64,000 nucleotides of DNA from Clostridium ljungdahlii DSM 13528 (GTDB taxonomy: Bacteria; Bacillota; Clostridia; Clostridiales; Clostridiaceae). The notes under the pieces are model-generated. The model was not told where the DNA came from. It was given only the letters and a program-made list of their open reading frames with translations, and made no database searches. Positions 45,119 through 53,636 of the stretch are shown piece after piece (position 1 is the first letter of the stretch; the number at the start of each line of letters is the position of its first letter). A program made the position numbers and the translations under genes. The stretch covers positions 3,906,001-3,970,000 of the forward strand of contig NC_014328.1 of assembly GCF_000143685.1 (NCBI RefSeq). The letters are read 5' to 3'.

Positions 45119-46258
45119 TTACTCATTTTCATATACCGGCTTTCCGCCAAAAACTCCGCTCGTATACATTTTTTCTATGTTCTGTGCTTCTCTTGGTCTT
45201 TCATCAGAAAACCTATTTATAAAACTTCCATCGTTTCCTCTAAATTCAACTGCATATTCCTGATCCGGTCTAAAGATAGTATTTGATAATAGGTTAGTTG
45301 AATGTGAAACTATAAATATCTGAGCCTTACTTGACTTTTCCATGAAATATCTAATAAGAAGTTCTTCTAAATCATTGTGAAATGCACTGCTAAATTCATC
45401 TATAATTAACATACCTCCATTTTTTATAACATGGAAAAATGCAGGCAGCATATTTAAAAGATTTCTATTGCCTAATGACTCCATCACAAATGGAATTGGT
45501 TCTCCAATATCATCTCTTTTAAAGAAAATGCTTTTGTTTCCTTCTGCATTTATAGAAATTAAGCTTCCCGTACTTTCCTTTGAATACTCTATTAATTGGC
45601 CGAATTTATATTTTTTAAAGAAACTATTAATATCATCTACGCCGTTATTGTCCAGGTATTCTTTCAAATCCAGGTTATTGTTTGACGGATTTATTCCTCC
45701 CCTGAGAAATGCATCGAGAAAAACTGAATTTATCAAATAGTTAAACCACTCTTTTAAAACAGGATAATTGTTAAACTTTGTATTAAAATATATGGATCTT
45801 AAAAGCAAGGATTTTTTATCAAGATTATCAAATACTTCATTATCTGTAATATATGATTTTGCGCTTTCTCCAATCCTATTTAGCATAATTTTATTATTCA
45901 CGAGCAAAGTCTCAACCATAATTTTTTTATCTGTATCATATTCAATATTGTAATTAATAATGTTATCTCCAAATTGAAACTCATAGTGAAGCCTTATGTT
46001 GTCGCTACTGGAAAATAAACATTTATATAAACCAATATCAATTATTTTTTCTGCAAATAGTAATTCTAGTAAAAGCTTAATGGATAGTATTATATTAGTT
46101 TTGCCTGAGGCATTAGATCCTACAAATATTCCACCTTTTAGTATTCCATCATCTGAAACATTCCTTTTTTTAAGAATTTTATAATTAGTGCTTGTAAAAT
46201 CTACTGTTGTTAAATGTTTAAAAGACTTAAAGTTTTCTATTTCTATTTTGCTTAACAT
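45119..46258 (-). CDS. AAA ATPase of the AAA15/RloA-like group
   Basis: 379 aa from the ATG; a GTG three codons earlier is less likely, AAGGTG serves either. RecF/ABC-type ATPase: IENFKSF at the start, Walker A GSNASGKT near residue 50, Walker B GGMLIIDEFSSAFH near 290, and the switch His in IFIVSHS. Such ATPases are common in phage-defence and mobile islands, often with a nuclease partner. No TOPRIM or RloB partner is adjacent; the nearest gene encodes the FeS/HhH protein. Confidence 0.75.
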   Translation of the reverse strand: MLSKIEIENFKSFKHLTTVDFTSTNYKILKKRNVSDDGILKGGIFVGSNASGKTNIILSIKLLLELLFAEKIIDIGLYKCLFSSSDNIRLHYEFQFGDNIINYNIEYDTDKKIMVETLLVNNKIMLNRIGESAKSYITDNEVFDNLDKKSLLLRSIYFNTKFNNYPVLKEWFNYLINSVFLDAFLRGGINPSNNNLDLKEYLDNNGVDDINSFFKKYKFGQLIEYSKESTGSLISINAEGNKSIFFKRDDIGEPIPFVMESLGNRNLLNMLPAFFHVIKNGGMLIIDEFSSAFHNDLEELLIRYFMEKSSKAQIFIVSHSTNLLSNTIFRPDQEYAVEFRGNDGSFINRFSDERPREAQNIEKMYTSGVFGGKPVYENE

Positions 46259-46387
46259 TTTTATCACCTTCTCCTATTTATATTATACTCAAATTTCAAA
46301 AAAGTGTATGCTTTTTACGTCTGCTTTTATTTATTATGTAATTTTTTTACGTTTATTGTATGTAAAAGTTATAACCTATAAGCTGAA

Positions 46388-46560
46388 GCACTGGCCAAGC
46401 TTTATCTCTTCCCTCACTCAGACAAAAGCTTGGCCAGTGCCTTTAATTTTAATGGGATGCTCCGCCCCAAACCCAGGGAGTAATGCTCCTATGTCTTATA
46501 ATAGGCTCGGGTTCCCTCGCAAGGAAGCTTTGGACTAGCACTTTCTTTTTCACTTAGCTA
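46388..46560. mobile_element. Possible IS605/TnpB-type end remnant
   Basis: Perfect 16 bp stem GCACTGGCCAAGCTTT/AAAGCTTGGCCAGTGC (46388-46403, 46425-46440), then GC-rich DNA with several short inverted repeats (GGGAGTAATGCTCC). On the minus strand the frame reads REPEPIIRHRSITPW, similar to what follows the CFREGTR ends of TnpB genes. The composition differs sharply from the surroundings. No transposase frame remains. Confidence 0.35.
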
Positions 46561-46925
46561 CTGCATCAATAGTCACTTAAAGTAAAACATCTATTATATG
46601 TAGGACTTATCCCTACAGTGCTCAAAACAAAGGCTTGTCCAAAGGCAATTTATAAATTATTTCATCTATCACTTCAAATAAGCAGCCCAGTGCTCCTCCA
46701 TCTTTGCAAAATAGGTTCCTATATTTTCATGAAATCAATATCTGCGTATGAATTTAAAATACACTATTATGATCTTGTTTCGCTATCACCTCAAAAATTT
46801 ATTACTACACATATAGATACTTTATATATACCTTTAATTTATCCATATGTTTTAAAATAATAAACCGCTTTATTTTTTCTTCAAGCACCAGCACTTTTTT
46901 AGTCCTCGTCAGCTTTATGATAGAT

Positions 46926-46985
46926 AAATTTCCAGATAAAAATAAAAGGAAGGCTTCCTGCGGATAAAGTGCTTCTTTAATAATT
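46926..46985. repeat. Dispersed hairpin repeat, second copy
   Basis: AAAAATAAAAGGAAGGCTTCC...GGATAAAGTGCTTCTTT region closely matches 24913-24956, including flanks. The hairpin is less perfect here. The rest of 46560-47100 shows no supportable gene. Confidence 0.45.
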
Positions 46986-47099
46986 CATAAAAGTTCCTAT
47001 TTTAACTGTACTGCCGGTGTATTCCTCTGGTGTCTTCCATCTACGCACAAAGTATTTAATTAAATTGAATTTTTCACACACGATTGGCGCCTTTGACAA

Positions 47100-47345
47100 G
47101 CCCATGTCTAGTCCACCTTATACGTGCTTTTATCAAAGCAAGCATACTCAGGATGAATATTATACTAAAGCTAAAATTTTTCAAGGCTATTTTGATAAAC
47201 CTGCAACAGAGCCAGGAGAAAAAGATATCAGAGCCTTCCTCCACTATCTTACAATAGAAAAAAAACTTGCCCATGGAAGTGTATTTGTAAGCAGCTTACT
47301 AATACATCTATCTTGGCTAAAGAGAATACTTCAACCCTTGAACTA
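47100..47345 (+). pseudogene. Tyrosine recombinase N-terminal remnant
   Basis: The plus frame reads FDKPATEPGEKDIRAFLHYL and IEKKLAHGSVFVSSLL, the SAM-like N-terminal core-binding domain of XerC-type recombinases. No catalytic half follows; a stop comes at about 47345. The following 47345-47852 has no gene. Confidence 0.6.
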
Positions 47346-47852
47346 ATTCAGAAGCTATTAGGCGGAGATTTATCCTTATGCCCCCTCTGTGGTTGAAACA
47401 AATTCGTCAGATTTATTACCCTTGTAAATCTCCTCCTACTAATAACAAAACTGCATAGAATTAAAAATATGCCTTGCTATGGATAATTGGAAGTTGTACT
47501 AGGCTTTCTTAATCCCATTACTCATACATGAGTTATGTCATAATTTAAGAAGAATATGTAATAACTGAACTGAATATTATGCTTGTTACTTAATTTTTCA
47601 TTAATGCATGAAAAATTAATAAATCATTCCCTCATTGTTAATTCTCGTTTATTTTTATTTCTCTACCCAATCATGGGTGATTTTTCCAAATGCATATTTG
47701 CGGACTTCATTTGGATCTTTATAAGCTTCTTTTATATAGTCTTTAGCTTCTTTTGGGCAAAAATCATCGGGATTTGCGGTAGTGATTTGTATTAATTTAC
47801 ATTCAATAATTAGTCTGGCTTCCTTGAAAGTCTTTGCTAATTTAATTGACGC

Positions 47853-48434
47853 CTACTTGTCCTTAAGCCATAAGAATCTATCAAATATTTTTTCTTGTAT
47901 GTTATCTGCATTTATATCTATCAATTCTTCAGTGTAACATACTGCTCTTTTTATCCCCCAATAAGAACTATCTGCTACTGACTCCTTTCCTTTTTTAGGA
48001 GTCCATATTTTATAATCATCAGTCTTTACACCCTCAAACTCATTCATATTCCTTATCGGCCAATAAAAACGCCAATGATTGGTTGGTGAACATCCATTAC
48101 TCCAATTCTCCATATTCTTATATTCAAATTTTGAAATATATATCTTTGGAGTATCACCATAATTAAGCTCTATATCTAGCACATAAATCGGCCCATTACG
48201 CCATCCATTTTCTAATTCTTTATCATGTTTACTTTGAAAAAGTACTATAAAATCATTAATTAACCATCCATCAACTTCAGCGTCAGATTTCCATCTTAAA
48301 AACTTAGGAACTGAAACAACATATTCGTTTCCTTCATCTGCGATTGTTTTACAATAATTCATCATTTTATTTATGTTCTCATAAGTTTTATTTACTACCT
48401 TAAATGCATTTCGTATATTCTCAGCTGAATTCAT
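47853..48434 (-). CDS. Island protein of unknown function, partner of nuclease-like gene
   Basis: 193 aa, soluble, rich in Trp and Tyr (SNGCSPTNHWRFYWPIRNM). No domain recognised. Its ATG overlaps the upstream PD-(D/E)XK gene by 14 nt, so the two are translated together and probably act together. Candidate cofactor or immunity protein of the nuclease. Confidence 0.6.
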   Translation of the reverse strand: MNSAENIRNAFKVVNKTYENINKMMNYCKTIADEGNEYVVSVPKFLRWKSDAEVDGWLINDFIVLFQSKHDKELENGWRNGPIYVLDIELNYGDTPKIYISKFEYKNMENWSNGCSPTNHWRFYWPIRNMNEFEGVKTDDYKIWTPKKGKESVADSSYWGIKRAVCYTEELIDINADNIQEKIFDRFLWLKDK

Positions 48435-49236
48435 AATATAAATCCTCCTCTATTGTTTCTTTCACATCAAAAGAAATAGTATTTTTTTTTACAGCACCAA
48501 AGTCATACCACTTTTCTTCTACATTACCCTCAATTATAAAATCTTTAAAACTTTCAAATCCTTTTTTTATTAAAAGATTTTTTAAATCACTTACTATGAC
48601 TTTTTCATAGACATTATTTATTTTTAAATTTTCAAGACCATACAAAATGCCTTGCCATGAAATATAGGCAAATTCCACATTATTTTCAATAATATTTCTA
48701 GCTTTAATATTTTTATAGACTTCTCTGCAAGCTTCTCCATCTGCTACAAATAGTAGTATCTTATTTTTATTATTACCTGACCGTGAAACAATTCTTGATT
48801 CACGTGAAAGTTGGTTTACGCTCTTAACATTATCATATGTTGTAAATTCACCTTCCAAGCCTAGAGAATTACTTACATCATCATCAGATGAAATGCCACT
48901 AAGATACTTTACTTCAATACCAATAATAGTATTTTCAAACTTTATTAAAGCATCAATCTCTCCTTCTTTATCATAAGGCCAAAATTCAATAAATTCGCTC
49001 CACTCATCTTCATCAATATTCTCAATGATCTTTGATAAACTTCTTGGATATATCCCTTGAATAAGAATTTGTTTTAAACCGTGATTAAATGACATATATC
49101 TTAAGCTACCAAAAACATTTCCAGTTAAATCATCTTCTAATCTATCATTAAGATTTGAGCCAGTACTACTTATCTTCCCTTTTATTTCTGCAATCATACT
49201 TTCATCTCTTTTCATATATTTTTTAGGCTTACGCAT
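48421..49236 (-). CDS. PD-(D/E)XK nuclease-like protein
   Basis: 271 aa (shorter if a later Met, residue 8 or 14, is the start). EGEIDALIKFENTIIGIEVKYL at about residues 91-112 has the order Asp...Glu-x-Lys of the PD-(D/E)XK fold, as in restriction or defence nucleases. The rest is not recognised. Located in the tRNA-bounded island and paired with the gene at 47853; no methyltransferase is nearby, so it is not a classical restriction-modification pair. Confidence 0.6.
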   Translation of the reverse strand: MRKPKKYMKRDESMIAEIKGKISSTGSNLNDRLEDDLTGNVFGSLRYMSFNHGLKQILIQGIYPRSLSKIIENIDEDEWSEFIEFWPYDKEGEIDALIKFENTIIGIEVKYLSGISSDDDVSNSLGLEGEFTTYDNVKSVNQLSRESRIVSRSGNNKNKILLFVADGEACREVYKNIKARNIIENNVEFAYISWQGILYGLENLKINNVYEKVIVSDLKNLLIKKGFESFKDFIIEGNVEEKWYDFGAVKKNTISFDVKETIEEDLYYEFS

Positions 49237-49930
49237 AATTATATTTCTCTTATTTAAAGCTCATTAGAGCCTAAAAATCGTTATCACTTAAGTTTTCACG
49301 TATACTTAGAAATACTTTGATCAATAATATACCCATCAGGTAAGACTAAATGATTTAGTTATTCTAAGTGGAATTTATAGTAAATGAATTTATATACTGT
49401 GTTATAACTATACTTATAATTCCATACGATAAAATTAGTTTTCTATTTTTCATTTTAAACATACTCACATATCCAACTTCCTTTATATTTATATAACAAC
49501 ATATATACTCAAAATCAAAAAACTATATAACAATTGATAATTATATAAAATTTTACTTTAGAACACATGAACAATTTATATTATATAATTGCTGAAAAGA
49601 ATAAAAATTTAAAATTCACTTAACATAAAGTTAACTCCTTCTTTTAACTTAATAACTATAAATGAAAAAATAAGTATAAATACTTACAGTATATATTTGT
49701 AATATAATTAAACATCTTTATAGTTTTTAAAACAGTCTTAAATAAAGTACCATTTTTAGCAGATTAATATATCCATTGAATAGTATTTTTTTAACCTGAT
49801 TTCTCCGTAATATAAGTCCTTTTCTGAAGGAATCATTGGCACTTTCATGTATTGAGCAGTAAATATATGTTATGAAACTTTCTCAACTATAGTAAAAAAA
49901 CAGAATTGTATCCACCTTTATAAATATAAT
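49237..49930. other. Gap without gene
   Basis: About 700 nt of AT-rich DNA between the nuclease pair promoter and the CWB2 terminator. I see no frame with a ribosome site and no strong repeat. Confidence 0.5.
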
Positions 49931-49974
49931 AAAGATGTCATCACCAAACATAAAAATCTAGGAATGACATCTTT
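49931..49974 (-). terminator. Terminator of CWB2 gene
   Basis: AAAGATGTCAT and ATGACATCTTT pair around a 22 nt loop; on the minus strand ATTATATTT follows. It lies 20 nt beyond the stop of the CWB2 gene. Confidence 0.7.
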
Positions 49975-49993
49975 CAATTCTAATAAATTAAAA

Positions 49994-51523
49994 TTATTGT
50001 TGTAAACTATTTATAGCTGCATTAACTGTATCGTATAAGCTTGATATCCCAGCACTTCCAGTTTGTATATCTGGCGGTTGAATTATATAATTTCCTATAG
50101 ATTTAGCTTTATCAAAATCTAAATCATCTACTGCCTGTTTAAAAGAATTAAACTTGTATACATAACTGTTCATATAATCTATAGACTTATCTATATCATC
50201 AATTTGAGTATTTATGTTATTTAAATACTGACTATTCAAGTTACTAAGTTTGTCTGGTACCTGTAAATTTGCAACTTTATCTTTTAAGCTGTTTAAATTA
50301 TTTTTATAATCTGACAGATATGAATTGACTTCATTCACCGCTGAAATTGATTGGGATATGCTATTATCTATATCCTCCACAGTATTATAAGTTGATGTTA
50401 AGTTGCTAACTTTATTTTGGACTGTATCCAAGTTATTTAAAAATGTATCTGTTTCCTGTTTATAGGACTCGCAATAATTTTTCAAATTATTCAAATAATC
50501 TTTTTCAGCCTGAGGAATTTTTGATGGATCTACTAGCTGATATTCTACAGCTAACTCTACCGAAGCAAATCCACCAAGTATAGTTACATTTTTATAGCCT
50601 TTTGGGTCCATAAAACTTTTTTGATTTGTTATATTTTTGCCATCTGTAAGTATTATAGGTGCATTCAATTTTGAAGCTAGTGTACTTCCAGATAATGCAT
50701 CCGGAAAATTTACTCCACTTGCAAGTACAGCTGTATCTGTATTCACATTAAAATATTTACATATATTTAATGAAGTATCATATCTAGTTTGTCCATCAAT
50801 TCTTTTTATACTATCATCACTTAAAGATGGAACAAGTGATTTTAACTGTGTTAACACTTTATCTTCAACTGAGGCCTGTCCACCAATTATATAAACCGTA
50901 CTTGGATTGATACTTAAAATTAAGTCCTTAGTTTCATCTGGTAGACTATCAGCTTTCGTCATAAATATAGGATAACCATTGTCTGCTGCTACACTTGATA
51001 TACTTAATGCATCCGCAAAACCATATCCATTTGCAATTACAATTGGAGTTCCACTTTTAACATCCATAGAATCAACTATTTCTTTATTTGTGCTGAATCT
51101 ATTATCTCCTCCAAGTCTTATGATATTATTATATCCTAAATCTTTTATATGATTTACAAATTTATCACTTACAGATCCAGTACCCCCAAGAATATATACG
51201 TTTCCATTTTTATCAACATTATTTTTTATATAATTTAATTGTTCTGAATTACTATTCAGGTCACTATTTATTAAAAGTATTGGTGCATTATATTTCTTTG
51301 ATAGAATACTTCCTGCCAATGCATCAGGAAAATTACTCCCACTTGCAAGTATTACATTTTGAAGGGTACCGCTCTGAAAATTCTCTGCAATTTTTATTGA
51401 CGTTTCATATCTATCATTACCACAAAGTCTTGTTACATTATAACTTGTCTTAGCATATGCTGCAGTAGATATACCAAATACTATAGTGGTAGTTATACAA
51501 AAATTCATTAATTTTTTTAACAT
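49994..51523 (-). CDS. Cell-wall-binding repeat 2 (CWB2) surface protein
   Basis: 509 aa from the ATG with GGAGA upstream. Signal peptide (1-24, ending AYA-K). Three CWB2 repeats (about residues 30-330) with R.CGNDRYETS, RLGGDNRFSTN and RIDGQTRYDTS, each followed by a VILASG.NFPDALSGS-like line; these anchor S-layer-type proteins to wall polymer. The C-terminal part (about 345-509) is a helical, coiled-coil-like effector region without recognised domain. Confidence 0.85.
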   Translation of the reverse strand: MLKKLMNFCITTTIVFGISTAAYAKTSYNVTRLCGNDRYETSIKIAENFQSGTLQNVILASGSNFPDALAGSILSKKYNAPILLINSDLNSNSEQLNYIKNNVDKNGNVYILGGTGSVSDKFVNHIKDLGYNNIIRLGGDNRFSTNKEIVDSMDVKSGTPIVIANGYGFADALSISSVAADNGYPIFMTKADSLPDETKDLILSINPSTVYIIGGQASVEDKVLTQLKSLVPSLSDDSIKRIDGQTRYDTSLNICKYFNVNTDTAVLASGVNFPDALSGSTLASKLNAPIILTDGKNITNQKSFMDPKGYKNVTILGGFASVELAVEYQLVDPSKIPQAEKDYLNNLKNYCESYKQETDTFLNNLDTVQNKVSNLTSTYNTVEDIDNSISQSISAVNEVNSYLSDYKNNLNSLKDKVANLQVPDKLSNLNSQYLNNINTQIDDIDKSIDYMNSYVYKFNSFKQAVDDLDFDKAKSIGNYIIQPPDIQTGSAGISSLYDTVNAAINSLQQ

Positions 51524-51938
51524 TCGTAAGTCTCCTTTCACTCTTTATTATATATTGAATGTAATAAAATTACTTTTTGCCTCTATCTATACATCCTGCA
51601 ATTCCTGTTTTTACAGCTACCTTTTCATGTAGAGTTGATGATGAAATTACATTTCATCATAGAAAAATTGGATAATCTATATTTTTCTTTGACATTACTA
51701 TACTTTAGTATATATTCTATATATTATATAAAATTCCTTCATATAGAAAGTAAAAGTTTTAAAATCTTTTACATGAGCATTTTTCTCGAGATTTAGAAGT
51801 AATGAAAACAAGCATATCATGTACTGAAAAGTAAGCTTTTCACTAATTTATCATTTCTCCTTATATTTTTTCTATTTCATATATAGAATTATTTATAAAT
51901 TTCAATGAAAATTAGCATTATTAGGTTCTTTACTTATC

Positions 51939-51968
51939 TAGAAAATAAAAGTACATTTATTTTCTAGT
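51939..51968. repeat. Perfect hairpin CTAGAAAATAAA/TTTATTTTCTAG
   Basis: 12 bp arms and a 6 nt loop in the non-coding stretch 51542-52050 upstream of the CWB2 gene. Could be a terminator. Confidence 0.5.
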
Positions 51969-52004
51969 AATGATTTTTAATTTCTTGATGAATCTTTATG
52001 TTAC

Positions 52005-52044
52005 AAGGAATGTTTCCATAAACTTCGTGATAGAAACATTCCTT
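52005..52044. repeat. Perfect hairpin AAGGAATGTTTC/GAAACATTCCTT
   Basis: 12 bp arms and a 16 nt loop, 36 nt after the preceding hairpin; ends just before decayed coding sequence. Confidence 0.5.
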
Positions 52045-52049
52045 ATATG

Positions 52050-52420
52050 TATTGAAAACAACTATCCACAATATTTATCCAAACAACTTATTCCACGTAT
52101 TAATCCCAACAATACCATCAACTGCAAGTCCACTGTCTCTCTGAAAATTCTTTACAACCTCCAGGAATAAACTTAAAGATATAAACAAGCTTAAATTTAT
52201 TACAAAAGTTGCGCTTGATTCAATAATAGATCAACTTGAAAACCTTGTTCTATTCTGTGATGAACAATCCAAAATAAAGCTTAAAGATGAGATTTTAGAA
52301 TATATCAATGGAAATGAGTTTAATAAAAATTATTTTTCAAGACACTTAAACAAATCCTTTACAGATCTGGTTGATGATACACTAAATTCATTAAAATACA
52401 CAGTCAAACAGCAGTCATAA
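52050..52420 (+). pseudogene. Decayed helical protein gene
   Basis: Two frames joined by a shift near 52160: NNYPQYLSKQLIPRINPNN, then LKDINKLKFITKVALDSIID and EYINGNEFNKNYFSRHLNKS to a stop at 52420. It precedes the integrase remnant as excisionase or regulator genes often do, but no family was recognised. Confidence 0.4.
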
Positions 52421-52446
52421 TTACATATAGAAGAAATGGGTAATAT

Positions 52447-52620
52447 ATGCCCTCTAAAAAAGCAAATGCTGAAGGCTCCATACAAAAATATTATAAAGAT
52501 AGAGTTCTAAAAGGATGGAGAACTACAATTACTATAAGACATGACGATACTGGAAACCTTGTACGAAAGCAATTTTACGAAAAAACAAAATATGTAGATA
52601 ATGATTTGTTCGCCCTATAA
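52447..52620 (+). pseudogene. Truncated integrase, arm-binding domain
   Basis: 57 aa reading frame with the AP2-like arm-type DNA-binding domain of tyrosine integrases (NAEGSIQKYYKDR, WRTTITIRHDDTG, KQFYEKTK) and nothing after it. It ends inside the stem of a terminator. The catalytic part is missing. Confidence 0.7.
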
Positions 52621-52639
52621 ATTCATAGGGCGTCTTTTT
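52611..52639 (+). terminator. Rho-independent terminator
   Basis: CGCCCTAT/ATAGGGCG with a 6 nt loop, followed by TCTTTTTA; overlaps the end of the truncated integrase frame. Confidence 0.8.
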
Positions 52640-52730
52640 ATTTGTGTTTATATATTTTTATGGTGGTTGTGTTACGGTTGTGTTATTTGGCAATAAAAAA
52701 AGCCTCACGACATCGTGAAAGCATTGATAC

Positions 52731-52775
52731 TGGTGCACCCAGGGAGATTCGAACTCCCGGCCTCTGGATTCGAAT
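52731..52775 (-). repeat. attachment-site remnant: tRNA-Arg 3' half, right copy
   Basis: On the minus strand this reads from the anticodon loop (TTCGAA, anticodon TCG) through a 5 nt variable loop, T-arm and acceptor to CACCA. The D-arm and 5' acceptor half are missing. Its last 30 bp match the left copy at 43839-43868. Confidence 0.75.
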
Positions 52776-53170
52776 TTTAGATTTTATAATATTTTGGTGT
52801 TTTTTAAGTTCCTTTATTTTCAATTGTTTAAGTGTTATTATATACTATTTAAAAGTACTATTTTTTATGCTTATTTAAAACTTTGGGGACAATATGGGGA
52901 CAATTTTTTATATATTCAATCACTGCGCTACCAATGGTTTATAAAAATATATTTATTTTTTAACTACAGCTTTAAATCTATAAATTTTATCTTATAATGC
53001 ATAATTTTATATATTACATCTTTCACACAGCTTATATAGTTAGTATAAAATTGCTTATAGGCATAATTCCATTTCTAATTATAAATTACTCTTAAAATGG
53101 CTATATACGCAATATAAAAGGTACATATCATTTTGCTACTCACCTACATAAGTTGGGTTTCCCTTTTTTG
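52776..53170. other. Gap without gene before toxin-antitoxin locus
   Basis: AT-rich; contains the end of a tyrosine-rich shadow frame only. I see no gene or strong repeat. Confidence 0.45.
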
Positions 53171-53174
53171 CAAG

Positions 53175-53203
53175 TTTCCAGTAATCAAAGTATATGCTAT
53201 AAT
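53175..53203 (+). promoter_or_regulatory. Promoter of small toxin-like gene
   Basis: TTTCCA (53175-53180), 17 bp spacer, and an extended -10 TGC-TATAAT (TATAAT at 53198-53203). The transcript would start near 53210, giving a leader of about 60 nt. Confidence 0.7.
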
Positions 53204-53269
53204 TTAAAATGTAATAAGAAAAATTGTATAGGTACCTCTTCTTTATTTGTGGGTGGATTATGGTTAATA

Positions 53270-53482
53270 ATGTCTGCGTATGAAGAAGAGGTGATGCAAT
53301 TTATGTCAGAAGGATACTTACTGTTATTCTTTAGTTTGTTTTCAATAACTGCTATGGTTATAGTAGCATTATCTAACAAAAATTCGGATATAAAAATTGA
53401 AAATAAAATTACTTTAAGACCTGATGAAATATCATCTGATACTAAAGTAAACATAAATAATTCCAAAAAAAATAATAGATAG
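53270..53482 (+). CDS. Candidate type I toxin, small membrane protein
   Basis: 70 aa from ATG 53270; in-frame starts at 53294 and 53303 exist, the last with AAGAGGTG at good spacing. One transmembrane helix (LLLFFSLFSITAMVIVAL) then a charged tail ending in NNSKKNNR. The MSAYE-like start and single helix recall holin-like type I toxins, but the long tail is unusual. The leader can form CCTCTTCTT/AAGAAGAGG (53234-53242, 53283-53291), hiding the second ribosome site. It can also pair GGGTGGATTATG (53251-53262) with CATAATCCACCC (53543-53554). An antisense RNA gene overlaps its 3' end. Confidence 0.6.
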   Translation: MSAYEEEVMQFMSEGYLLLFFSLFSITAMVIVALSNKNSDIKIENKITLRPDEISSDTKVNINNSKKNNR

Positions 53483-53573
53483 CCTTTTCCGAGACCTATC
53501 TATTATTTAACCATTATACAATTTTACTAAGCAGACTAAATTCATAATCCACCCTCTTATTACTAATATTATA
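53465..53573 (-). ncRNA. Candidate antitoxin antisense RNA
   Basis: On the minus strand an extended -10 TGG-TATAAT (53568-53573) starts an RNA of about 97 nt near 53561. It ends in a perfect AATAATAGATAG hairpin (53471-53508) and an eight-base U-run (53465-53472). It is fully complementary to the toxin mRNA 3' end. The plus-strand side of the same hairpin lacks a U-run, so the toxin mRNA may read through it. Confidence 0.55.
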
Positions 53574-53636
53574 CCACAAGTATATAAATATTATAATGTA
53601 GATATTTTAATTTTCTCAATTCATATAGTATACTGC

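Noticed and set aside
52642..52878. Open frame containing GAPREIRTPGL, next to the tRNA fragment
   Set aside because: This string is the well-known false translation of a tRNA 3' end read in the wrong strand; no ribosome site.
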